DNA of 7,351 nucleotides from Propionibacteriaceae bacterium (lineage in GTDB: Bacteria > Actinomycetota > Actinomycetes > Propionibacteriales > Propionibacteriaceae), in the NCBI GenBank assembly GCA_027346035.1, contig DAIESZ010000254.1, forward strand, positions 1 through 7,351, given 5' to 3'. A program made the position numbers and the translations under genes. The notes under the pieces are model-generated. The model searched no databases, had not been told where the DNA came from, and saw only the letters and a list, made by a program, of their open reading frames with translations. Position 1 is the stretch's first letter. Each line of letters begins with the position of its first letter. Of this stretch, positions 1-6,744 are shown piece after piece.

Positions 1-557
1 AGCGGCGTCTCGGCGTGCACGGGGGAGCGCACGCCGCCGAGGTCACCGATCAGCACCCGCGCGCGCACGCCCTCGGTGTCGTAGAGGTCGGGCACGTGAT
101 GCTGGAACTCGCGGACCAGATCCTTGCTGTGCTCGGGCAGCACGACCCACAACTGGACGCCGTGCAGCACCGCCCGGTTCGGGGTCGAGACCTCCGAATG
201 GGCGATGCCGTGACCGGAGGTCATGAGGTTCACCTCGCCGGGCCGCACCATCTCGTGGACGCCGCCCGAGTCGCGGTGCTCGATCTCGCCCTCGAACAGC
301 CAGCTCACCGTCTGCAGGCCGGTGTGCGGATGCGGCGGCACGTCCATGCACACGCCGCTCTCGGGGCCGTAGTGGTCGGCGAAGCACCACGCGCCGACGA
401 ACGATCGGCGCAACGAGGGCAGGGTCCGGCGCACCCGGAGAGCGTCGTCGCCGCCGAGGGTGACGTCCTTCGGTTCGATCCGCTGGACGTGGTCGGGGTC
501 GTGTTCGTCGGGCACCACGCAGTCGATGACCTCGGACCTCGCCTCGATGTTGCTCAT
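1..557 (-). CDS. Pirin family protein (cupin), C-terminus cut by window edge
   Basis: Pirins are bicupin metalloproteins; some bacterial members act as quercetin dioxygenases and others are tied to regulation or stress. The substrate here cannot be read from sequence. The first 185 residues are present. The N-terminal cupin carries the pirin metal-site pattern: HPHTGLQT starting at residue 76 (His76, His78), then SGHGIAHSE with His120 and Glu122. This matches the two-His plus His/Glu ligand spacing known for human pirin and E. coli YhhW. The 'LHGVQLWVVLP' stretch (residues 131-141) is also typical. The ATG at 555-557 follows an AGGAGG ribosome site at 562-567, close but strong. The gene begins 19 bp after the TetR stop on the same strand, so the pair is probably co-transcribed. 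Full pirins are about 230-330 aa, so the second cupin lies mostly outside the window. Family certain; role unknown. Confidence 0.95.
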   Translation of the reverse strand, partial: MSNIEARSEVIDCVVPDEHDPDHVQRIEPKDVTLGGDDALRVRRTLPSLRRSFVGAWCFADHYGPESGVCMDVPPHPHTGLQTVSWLFEGEIEHRDSGGVHEMVRPGEVNLMTSGHGIAHSEVSTPNRAVLHGVQLWVVLPEHSKDLVREFQHHVPDLYDTEGVRARVLIGDLGGVRSPVHAETP

Positions 558-576
558 GGCTCCTCCTGCGGCGAGC

Positions 577-1203
577 CTAGTTCGCGGCCACCGGCCGACG
601 CAGGAGGTCCATCAGCGCCCGTAGGACGCCGGCCATGTCGACCGAGCGGTCGGCGAGCCAGGCGAGCTGGACGCCCTCGATCTGGGAGGTGATGAGCCGG
701 GCGGTGACGTCGAGGTCGAGGCCGTCGCGCAACCGGCCGCGGTTCTGCTCGAGTTCCAGCGCCTCCCGCACCGACGCGAGGAACGCGCGCTCGCGCTCGG
801 TCACGAAGTCGTGGGCCACATGGTGGGGGTCGAGCGCCTCGGCCTGCAGCGTCGCGTCGAGCTGGATGACGCCGGGGATCTCGGCATTGCGGCGCATCAC
901 CTCGGGGACGGCGTCCAGCAGGCCCCTGTCCCGGACGAGCTCGGCGCGTGCGGGGCCCAGCCGCTCCTCACGTCGGGCCAGGACGGCCTCGAACAGGGCG
1001 TCCTTGGAGCCGAAGTGGTGCAGCAGCGCGGTGTGGCTGGTGCCGATCGCCTCGGCGATCTGGCGGATCGACAGCCGCTGGTAACCCTTCTGGGCGAAGA
1101 CGTCGAACGCGGAGTCGACGAGCGTGGCCCGGGTACGTTCCCCGTTGGCGTAACTCGCCCGGGGTCGCCGGGTGCGGGCGTTCGGGGTGTTCCGGTCGTT
1201 CAC
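577..1203 (-). CDS. TetR/AcrR family transcriptional regulator
   Basis: A dimeric DNA-binding repressor with a ligand-binding C-terminal domain, about 208 aa, the usual TetR length. The N-terminal TetR_N domain runs roughly from residues 22 to 76. Its helix-turn-helix 'LSIRQIAEAIGTSHTALLHH' is at about 44-63, followed by the family hallmark FGSKDALFEAVL. The C-terminal part (about 85-208) is helical and is not assignable to a ligand. I place the start at the GTG of 1201-1203 because a TAnnnT -10 box (TACCGT, 1210-1215 on this strand) lies 6 nt upstream, giving a leaderless mRNA. A GTG at 1207-1209 would add two residues, but it has no ribosome site and would lie upstream of the inferred start point. 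The gene precedes the pirin gene by 19 bp, so it probably controls that operon and itself through the dyad at 1211-1239. Family certain; ligand and targets unknown. Confidence 0.95.
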   Translation of the reverse strand: MNDRNTPNARTRRPRASYANGERTRATLVDSAFDVFAQKGYQRLSIRQIAEAIGTSHTALLHHFGSKDALFEAVLARREERLGPARAELVRDRGLLDAVPEVMRRNAEIPGVIQLDATLQAEALDPHHVAHDFVTERERAFLASVREALELEQNRGRLRDGLDLDVTARLITSQIEGVQLAWLADRSVDMAGVLRALMDLLRRPVAAN

Positions 1204-1209
1204 GCGCAC

Positions 1210-1237
1210 ACGGTAGCAGCGCGTGCTGAACTGTTAC
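1210..1237 (-). promoter_or_regulatory. Inferred promoter of the TetR-pirin operon
   Basis: Reading the minus strand, GTAACA (1237-1232) resembles a -35 box at 4 of 6 positions. A 16-nt spacer follows, then TACCGT (1215-1210), which fits the actinobacterial TAnnnT -10 pattern. Six bases separate the -10 from the GTG at 1203, so transcription could begin at the start codon. The hexamers and spacing are visible in the sequence; activity is inferred. Confidence 0.5.
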
Positions 1238-1247
1238 CGGATCGGTA
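1211..1247. promoter_or_regulatory. Probable TetR operator: overlapping inverted repeats
   Basis: CGGTAGCAG (1211-1219) and CTGTTACCG (1231-1239) form an inverted repeat with 8 of 9 matching positions and an 11-nt gap. TACCG (1235-1239) also pairs with CGGTA (1243-1247) across 3 nt, so the CGGTA half-site occurs three times. The larger dyad covers both inferred promoter boxes, so bound protein would block polymerase. TetR proteins commonly bind such dyads in their own promoter; binding here is inferred. Confidence 0.55.
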
Positions 1248-1328
1248 CGAGATCATCACTCGCCATGTTCCCCGAGCGGGGCGCCTCGGAGACCTCCGGG
1301 CCGGGAGAGCCGCGCCGGGCCAGTCGTG

Positions 1329-1634
1329 TCAGGACGAGGATGCGGCGAACCCGGCCAGGAGGACGACGACAACCACGACGCCGATGACGCAGAACGCGAT
1401 GTCGATCCAGCCCAGTACGCGTCCGGTGGTCGCGCTCACCCCCAGTCGGTTCGCGGCCCGGGCCTTGACGAGGGCGAGAGGACCGAACACGAACGGTGCG
1501 ATGAACAATCCGATGATGCCGAACACGGTGGCCTGGTTGGCGGCCCGCTGACCCTGGATGGTGGCCTGCAGCGACGCGATGCCGGCGGCCTCGGCCGACC
1601 CCCATGGCTGCGGAATGTATGTCTGGTTCGACAT
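1329..1634 (-). CDS. DUF4190-like small membrane protein
   Basis: A 101-aa protein with a hydrophilic N-terminus of about 33 residues, then two hydrophobic segments at about 34-54 (ATVFGIIGLFIAPFVFGPLA) and 74-97. The first segment runs into GPLALVKARAANR. The order of a Gly-rich helix, a GPLA-type turn, a short basic loop and a second helix matches DUF4190 proteins, which have no defined biochemical function and are common in actinobacteria. I chose the ATG at 1632-1634 because a GGGGGA ribosome site lies about 9 nt upstream. An in-frame GTG at 1737-1739 would add 35 residues, but that stretch is hydrophilic, lacks family character and overlaps a likely promoter region. It is flanked by the downstream end of the MmyB-type regulator, with a strong terminator between them, so it is probably its own unit. 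Family assignment is moderate; function unknown. Confidence 0.85.
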   Translation of the reverse strand: MSNQTYIPQPWGSAEAAGIASLQATIQGQRAANQATVFGIIGLFIAPFVFGPLALVKARAANRLGVSATTGRVLGWIDIAFCVIGVVVVVVLLAGFAASSS

Positions 1635-1668
1635 GGTGGTGATTCCCCCTGGATGATGACGTTCGGCC

Positions 1669-1686
1669 TGCCGGAATTCTCCGGCA
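1669..1686. repeat. Perfect 7-4-7 inverted repeat upstream of the DUF4190-like gene
   Basis: TGCCGGA (1669-1675) and TCCGGCA (1680-1686) are exact reverse complements around ATTC. The element sits 35 bp upstream of the ATG. It could be a regulator site or a 5' leader hairpin; nothing decides between them. Confidence 0.45.
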
Positions 1687-1716
1687 CCGGCCCATTGCCC
1701 GTTGCGGGAGAGCACC

Positions 1717-1736
1717 GGTTTATCAGGTTTCGGTTT
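1717..1736. repeat. Three GGTTT repeats in an AT-richer patch
   Basis: GGTTT occurs at 1717-1721, 1726-1730 and 1732-1736, flanked by CCGG at 1715-1718 and at 1739-1742. On the minus strand this reads as repeated AAACC and includes a -10-like GATAAA. It is the least GC-rich patch upstream of the DUF4190-like gene, so it is a plausible promoter or regulator-binding region for that gene. Confidence 0.3.
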
Positions 1737-1772
1737 CACCGGCCAGCGTCCGCGGGCATCTCAGACGGCCGA

Positions 1773-1807
1773 TCCCCAGCCGCTGCGACCGTCGCGGCGG
1801 CTGGGGG
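1773..1807 (-). terminator. Strong hairpin terminator after the MmyB-type regulator
   Basis: CCCCAGCCGC (1774-1783) pairs perfectly with GCGGCTGGGG (1797-1806). A T-G wobble (1784/1796) and GCGA/TCGC (1785-1788/1792-1795) continue the stem to about 15 bp around a 3-nt CCG loop. It begins 13 bp past the regulator's stop codon. No U-tract follows, as is common for actinobacterial terminators. The symmetric stem could stop transcription from either side. Confidence 0.75.
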
Positions 1808-1819
1808 ACGGGCGGGGCG

Positions 1820-3632
<1,813 letters not shown>

Positions 3633-3660
3633 TCCGCACCCCGGCAGGGTCGGCCGATAT

Positions 3661-3756
3661 GGCCGGTTCCCGAGCTCCACGCCGGGAGCCCTCACCGCGA
3701 ACCAGCCGACCGTCGAGTTCGTCCACCAGGTCGCCGAGGCCTCCGGGGCCGCACCC
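3661..3756 (+). pseudogene. Relic of a second aldo/keto reductase (internal fragment)
   Basis: Read in the frame beginning at 3661, this encodes about 32 residues, including GALTANQPTVEFVHQVAEAS followed by GAAPTRR. Larger AKRs of the YajO/AKR13 type carry a conserved segment of the form RF..E.L.ANQ.LV...-.iAe..GATPAQiALAWLL just before the cofactor loop. The fragment matches the RF, L.ANQ, VAEA and GA.P positions, then departs after PTRR. Neither an upstream catalytic domain nor the downstream LAWLL or cofactor loop is visible. The adjacent intact reductase is from a different AKR branch and lacks the ANQ segment, so this is not a duplication of its tail. The identification is from memory of the family and the match is short; it could be coincidence. 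Confidence 0.4.
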
Positions 3757-3823
3757 ACCCGGAGAGTCGGATCACACAGGGGCTCGATATCGCCGACACA
3801 AGTGCGAACACCCGCGCAGGGGG

Positions 3824-3853
3824 TTGACAGTGGACCTGCCGCGGGGGAAGAGT
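3824..3853 (+). promoter_or_regulatory. Possible promoter of the flp pilin gene
   Basis: A perfect -35 hexamer TTGACA lies at 3824-3829. The best -10 at standard distance is AAGAGT (3848-3853, 18-nt spacer), which is a poor match. If used, the leader would be about 60 nt. The -35 is clear; the -10 is not. Confidence 0.35.
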
Positions 3854-3922
3854 CTGGCTATTGGTAGACCGGGGGCTCTCGGGGGGATTCCATTCGGACG
3901 GCTATGGGAGAAGGGCGAATCC

Positions 3923-4117
3923 ATGACCACAGTTGGTGCATTCGTCTCGACCATGTTGTTCATGCTGCGGCAGCGCCTGGGGGACAAGGACAAGGGCGCC
4001 TCGCTCGTCGAATACGGCCTGCTCATCACCTTCATCGCGATGGTCGTGTTCGCCGCGCTGCTGATTCTGGGTCCCCAGGTCAAGAGTCTGTACACCGGCG
4101 CCACCAGCGTTCTGTGA
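3923..4117 (+). CDS. flp: Flp/Fap-type type IVb prepilin
   Basis: A small pilin precursor of 64 aa, the usual Flp size. After a 25-residue basic-ended leader (ending RLGDKDKG), the prepilin peptidase site G25|A26 is followed by ASLVEYGLL. Glu is at mature position 5 and Tyr next to it, the defining type IVb (Flp) pattern. The hydrophobic helix (about 32-50, GLLITFIAMVVFAALLILG) leads to a short polar tail, PQVKSLYTGATSVL. The mature peptide would be about 39 aa. The ATG at 3923 is preceded by AGAAGGG (ending near 3915) at good spacing. Flp subunits are normally cut and acetylated by TadV-type peptidase and assembled by the Tad secretion machine into adhesive pili. None of the tad genes is in the window, so this is an isolated pilin gene here. 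The next gene, a three-helix membrane protein, shows no resemblance to a known Tad component. Confidence 0.93.
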   Translation: MTTVGAFVSTMLFMLRQRLGDKDKGASLVEYGLLITFIAMVVFAALLILGPQVKSLYTGATSVL

Positions 4118-4230
4118 CGACTGCCGCGCTCGATCCGGCTGCCGGGGTCGGTCGCCCGCGCCCGTCGCGAGAGCGGCGGCGATCCTGACGCACGCGGCAC
4201 GCGGCTCGTTGGCAGCCATCGCCAGGGGAG

Positions 4231-4273
4231 CGTCGGGTCGAGAGTCGCCGCGCAGGAGTCCTGCGCACCGACG
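4231..4273. repeat. Nested inverted repeats, possible RNA structure or terminator
   Basis: GCGCAGGA (4250-4257) and TCCTGCGC (4259-4266) form a perfect 17-bp dyad; as RNA this gives a 7-bp stem with an AGT loop. It is enclosed by CGTCGG (4231-4236) and CCGACG (4268-4273), also a perfect match. The order fits a flp terminator, a small RNA or a protein site. No U-tract follows. Confidence 0.5.
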
Positions 4274-4378
4274 TGCCGGCCTCCGGTCGCTCCCGGCTCC
4301 TGATGTCGACATGCTTCCCGCCACGCATTCGGTCCACACCGATTCGGCTGCTCGGCCTCCGCGCGCAGTAGCGTGATC

Positions 4379-4409
4379 GTGGACGCCGCCGCGGGGGGCC
4401 GGCGTCCAC
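4379..4409 (+). promoter_or_regulatory. Leader hairpin ahead of the three-helix membrane protein
   Basis: GTGGACGCCG (4379-4388) pairs perfectly with CGGCGTCCAC (4400-4409) around an 11-nt G-rich loop. It ends 12 nt before the ribosome site of the downstream gene. A TAnnnT box (TAGCGT, 4369-4374) lies 4 nt upstream, so the RNA may begin with this hairpin. It could stabilise the leader or attenuate expression. Confidence 0.45.
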
Positions 4410-4435
4410 CCCGACAGGGCCGGGAGGTGGTCCGC

Positions 4436-4765
4436 GTGTCGTCGCTGGTTCCGTCGAGCCGCCTGGGCAGGTGGTCGATCGCCCTGATCCTCCTGGCGCT
4501 GGCGTTCGCCGTGGCGGGCAGCGAGATCTCCACCTCGATCGCCAACGGACTGGAATACCCCGACCCGGTCACCAGCCCCTTGCTCGGCACGGTGATCTAC
4601 CTCATGTTCACCGCCGCGATCGCGGCGTCCGCGGCGGGGCTGCTCGCCATGCTCCGCCGGCACGACCATTCACCCCTGCTCTACCTCTCGACCATTCCGG
4701 GCGTCATGGCGGCGGTCGTGGTGATCGTCGTCGCCATGGCCCATCTGCTGCATTCCCTCCCGTGA
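4436..4765 (+). CDS. Small three-helix membrane protein, unknown function
   Basis: I do not recognise this 109-aa protein. It has a short cationic N-terminus and three predicted membrane helices, at about 14-30 (SIALILLALAFAVAG), 49-73 (LLGTVIYLMFTAAIAASAAG...) and 81-105 (LLYLSTIPGVMAAVVVIVVA). The polar loop between helices 1 and 2 contains EISTSIANGLEYPDPVTSP, and a basic His-containing turn RRHDHS (74-79) sits between helices 2 and 3. No catalytic motif or signal peptide is evident. The GTG at 4436 is set by GGGAGG (4422-4427) 8 nt upstream, a near-ideal ribosome site. A possible ATG-class start at 4373 lies inside the leader hairpin region and is disfavoured. Codon use matches neighbouring genes. 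It lies 318 bp behind flp on the same strand, so co-transcription is uncertain. Confidence 0.8.
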   Translation: MSSLVPSSRLGRWSIALILLALAFAVAGSEISTSIANGLEYPDPVTSPLLGTVIYLMFTAAIAASAAGLLAMLRRHDHSPLLYLSTIPGVMAAVVVIVVAMAHLLHSLP

Positions 4766-4926
4766 ACAACCGGCACCGGACGCCGCGACACGGCCGTGGG
4801 ATCCCCGGCGAGGCATGTCGCACCGGTGGACCGACATTCAGTGGGACCGTCAAGTGAATCTTTGACCAGCCGCAGGACCCTCTCGGGCGTCTGCGCAGGG
4901 CACGGGATCGTCCCGCCCGGAATCGG

Positions 4927-4942
4927 CCCTCAACGATGAGGG
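4927..4942. terminator. Possible terminator hairpin
   Basis: CCCTCA and TGAGGG are perfect complements around an ACGA tetraloop, 160 bp downstream of the three-helix protein's stop. The stem is short and lacks a U-tract, so assignment as a terminator is weak. Confidence 0.3.
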
Positions 4943-5090
4943 GGACACCGTGCGGATCAAGGGCTGAGACCTGCTGGTCGGGGGATCGTACTGATAGCGA
5001 CGACAGCGGGCCTTGCCAGCGGGATCGGAAGTTCCGGCAGCCGGAGGCCACGTCGTCGCGAGCAAGCGGATCTGACGCCGATCCGTACCC

Positions 5091-5136
5091 GCGTCGACGG
5101 CCGTCCCCGGTCGTGGTGCGAGGAGTCGACGCCGTC
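5091..5136. repeat. Paired GTCGACG repeats upstream of the MFS promoter
   Basis: GCGTCGAC (5091-5098) and GTCGACGC (5125-5132) are perfect inverted repeats. Because the core is palindromic, the same region is also a direct repeat, GTCGACGGCCGTC (5093-5105) against GTCGACGCCGTC (5125-5136), 32 bp apart, about three helical turns. This spacing places both copies on one face of the DNA, consistent with a regulator site 60-100 bp upstream of the transporter start. Confidence 0.45.
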
Positions 5137-5181
5137 GCTCGCCCCCCGGCGGCGGTCGGCCGTTCGGGGATGGGCCGGCAC

Positions 5182-5187
5182 TAGGGT
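5182..5187 (+). promoter_or_regulatory. -10 box for leaderless MFS transcript
   Basis: TAGGGT fits the actinobacterial TAnnnT -10 consensus and ends 7 nt before the GTG at 5195, placing the likely transcription start on the start codon. No clear -35 is seen. Confidence 0.55.
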
Positions 5188-5194
5188 GAACGCC

Positions 5195-6454
5195 GTGGCT
5201 GCAATCGAACGTGGGACCTCGACCGGCTTCTCCCCGTGGCGGATGGTGGTGGGGCTGGGGTTCGTGAGTCTGACCGCCGACATGGTGGCCGACGGCGGCA
5301 AGTCGCTGTACGGCCCGCTGCTCGCCTCGCTCGGCGCGTCCGGGCTGCTCGTCGGCCTGGTCACCGGAGCGTCCGAAACGGCGTCGCTCATGCTGCGGCT
5401 GGTGGCCGGCCCGCTGGCCGACCGCGACGGCAACCACTGGCGGTGGACCATCACCGGCTACGGCATGACGGCCGCGTGCATCCCGCTGCTCGCCATCTCG
5501 CCGTTCGCCGGTGCCGCTGGCCTGGCCGTCGCGTCCGGGCTGATCATCCTGGAGCGGGTGGGCAAGGCGGTGCGCAGCCCGTCGAAGACCGCGCTGCTCG
5601 CGCACGCCGCCGGGGCCGTGGGCCGTGGACGCGGGTTCGGCGTCCACAAGTCGCTCGACCTGTTCGGAGCGTTCTCCGGCCCGCTGCTGGCCGCGGCCGT
5701 ACTGGCGCTCGGCGGGGGGTTGTGGCTTGCGCTGCTCGTGCTGGTCGTGCCGGGTGTCGTGTCGATGCTGCTGTTGGGCTGGCTGCACGCGCGGGTGCCC
5801 GACCCCTCGGTCTACGACCCGCAGTCCCCGGCCCGGACCGGCGTCCCGCACCCGCCGGCGGAGGGCTCGTGGTGGTCCAGGGCGCTCGGCCGTGACCTGT
5901 CGGGCGTCTTCTTCGTCTACGCGGCGGCGGTCGCGCTCACCACTGGTGGGCTCGTGTCCTACGGGATCATTTCCTACCACTTCGTCCAGCGGGGGCTCAT
6001 CGCGCTACCGGTGATCCCGGTGGTGTTCGCCGGGGCGATGGCGGCGGCGGCGGTCGCGGCACTGGTCACCGGCTGGCTGTACGACCGGATCGGCTCGCGC
6101 GTGCTGCTCGGGCTGCCGGTGCTGGTGGCCGTCGTGGCGCCGCTCACGCTCGACGGGCACGTCGCATGGGCGCTCCTCGGCATGACCCTGTGGGGTTTCG
6201 CCAGCGGGCTGCAGGATTCGACGATCAAGGCGCTGGTGGCCGATCTCGTGCCCGCAGCGCGCCGGGCGACCGCCTACGGGGTGTTCGCCGCGATCCAGGG
6301 GATCGCCGCGCTGGGCGGCGGAGCCGTGATCGGTGCCCTGTACGACGTGTCACTCGGGTGGCTGAGCGTGCTCATCGTGGTGAGTCAGGTGGTGGCGTTC
6401 GTGCTGCTCGTGGGGGTCTTCCGGGCGCGGCGGATTTCGGCCGATCGCGGCTGA
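5195..6454 (+). CDS. MFS (major facilitator superfamily) transporter
   Basis: A 419-aa inner-membrane secondary transporter with about 11-12 hydrophobic helices in two halves, joined by a hydrophilic loop at about 198-237. The first half has a motif A-like loop, GPLADRDGNHWRW (72-84), between helices 2 and 3. The second half has the matching GWLYDRIGSR (293-302). Conserved-looking loop segments are ERVGKAVRSPSK (120-131), RGRGFGVHKSLD (144-155) and DLVPAARRATAYG (350-362). These features resemble an actinobacterial MFS subgroup of unknown substrate; efflux is plausible but unproven. I chose the GTG at 5195 because TAGGGT lies 7 nt upstream, implying a leaderless mRNA. The GTG at 5186 overlaps that box and lacks a ribosome site; it would add three residues. 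Upstream GTCGACG repeats may bind a regulator. Its stop lies 22 bp from the stop of the convergent Pit-linked gene. Confidence 0.95.
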   Translation: MAAIERGTSTGFSPWRMVVGLGFVSLTADMVADGGKSLYGPLLASLGASGLLVGLVTGASETASLMLRLVAGPLADRDGNHWRWTITGYGMTAACIPLLAISPFAGAAGLAVASGLIILERVGKAVRSPSKTALLAHAAGAVGRGRGFGVHKSLDLFGAFSGPLLAAAVLALGGGLWLALLVLVVPGVVSMLLLGWLHARVPDPSVYDPQSPARTGVPHPPAEGSWWSRALGRDLSGVFFVYAAAVALTTGGLVSYGIISYHFVQRGLIALPVIPVVFAGAMAAAAVAALVTGWLYDRIGSRVLLGLPVLVAVVAPLTLDGHVAWALLGMTLWGFASGLQDSTIKALVADLVPAARRATAYGVFAAIQGIAALGGGAVIGALYDVSLGWLSVLIVVSQVVAFVLLVGVFRARRISADRG

Positions 6455-6476
6455 CACGAGGTGGGGGAGCGGCGGT

Positions 6477-6743
6477 TCAGCCGAAGATCTTCTTGCCCCA
6501 GATGATCACGGCGATCCCGAACAGCACGGCGGCCACGACGATCGCGAAGCACAGGACCGCGACGCTCAGCGCAAGCGGGTTGGCCCGGCCGGCGACCTCG
6601 TGTCCCTCCATGGCGGTCGGACGACCGGCGGTGAGGGCACGCATCCCGAGGCTGAACACGACCGGCAACCCGGAGCCGAGCAACAGTCCGACGATCGTGA
6701 CCACGAGCAGCTGGCTGCCCGCCTTGGCGAGGATGTCGGCCAT
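6477..6743 (-). CDS. Small membrane protein coupled to the Pit transporter
   Basis: An 88-aa protein with two membrane helices, at about 11-33 (QLLVVTIVGLLLGSGLPVVF) and 56-82 (PLALSVAVLCFAIVVAAVLFG). They are joined by a polar loop, RALTAGRPTAMEGHEVAGRAN, and the protein ends in a basic tail WGKKIFG. The function is unknown. Its ATG begins one base after the Pit transporter's stop codon, with GGAG just upstream inside the Pit coding end, so translation is very likely coupled. A comparable small transmembrane gene follows pitA in mycobacteria (Rv0544c after Rv0545c in M. tuberculosis, from memory), which suggests a conserved accessory subunit or stabiliser for Pit. The direct evidence here is the gene order and topology, not a motif. 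Confidence 0.9.
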   Translation of the reverse strand: MADILAKAGSQLLVVTIVGLLLGSGLPVVFSLGMRALTAGRPTAMEGHEVAGRANPLALSVAVLCFAIVVAAVLFGIAVIIWGKKIFG

Positions 6744-6744
6744 C

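Larger units (their letters stand above)
3633..3922. other. Gap between the aldo/keto reductase and flp pilin genes
   Basis: These 290 bases hold no intact gene. The first part contains only a weak hairpin (CGGCC/GGCCG, 3651-3665) that might end reductase transcription, with no T-run. Bases 3661-3756 encode an aldo/keto reductase-like fragment described separately. The last 100 bases should hold the flp promoter and leader. Confidence 0.7.
4118..4435. other. Gap between flp and the three-helix membrane protein, rich in dyads
   Basis: No gene is supported in these 318 bases. The stretch contains a nested structure at 4231-4273, a 10-bp stem at 4379-4409 (both listed separately) and a tandem 7-bp repeat CACGCGG (4191-4204). 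It also has two longer-range pairings: CCGCGCTC/GAGAGCGG (4123-4130/4169-4176, one mismatch) and GGGAGCG/CGCTCCC (4226-4232/4288-4294). The flp terminator is probably among these, but no hairpin with a U-tract marks it. Confidence 0.7.
4766..5194. other. 429-bp gene-free stretch before the MFS transporter
   Basis: No frame here has convincing protein character on either strand. It contains a perfect CACGGCCGTG palindrome (4789-4798), a short repeat block at 4826-4869 that may be an insertion-sequence scar, and a 6-4-6 hairpin CCCTCA/TGAGGG (4927-4942). It also has a 6-7-6 hairpin CGGATC/GATCCG (5067-5085), paired GTCGACG repeats (5091-5136), and the transporter's -10 box at its end. Confidence 0.7.

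Noticed and set aside
1271..1325. Terminator after the DUF4190-like gene
   Set aside because: Several 4-5 bp GC stems such as CCGAG/CTCGG (1272-1289) exist, but none is distinctly stronger than expected for this base composition.
811..1551. Plus-strand open frames opposite TetR and the DUF4190-like gene
   Set aside because: They cross both genes and the gap between them, with low-complexity Arg/Thr/Gly composition and no motif.
1635..1739. 35-residue N-terminal extension of the DUF4190-like protein
   Set aside because: No ribosome site at the GTG of 1739, sequence unlike the family, and the region holds repeats and promoter-like bases.
3651..3665. Terminator after the aldo/keto reductase
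   Set aside because: Only a 5-bp stem with a 5-nt loop and no T-run; noted in the gap entry but not called.
4191..4204. Tandem CACGCGG repeat as a regulatory iteron
   Set aside because: Only two 7-bp copies in very GC-rich DNA, with no promoter nearby; likely chance.
4850..5980. Long minus-strand open frame (376 codons)
   Set aside because: It lies antisense to the MFS gene, is very rich in Arg, Gly, Pro and His with no domain pattern, and runs across repeats; typical of a GC-rich shadow frame.
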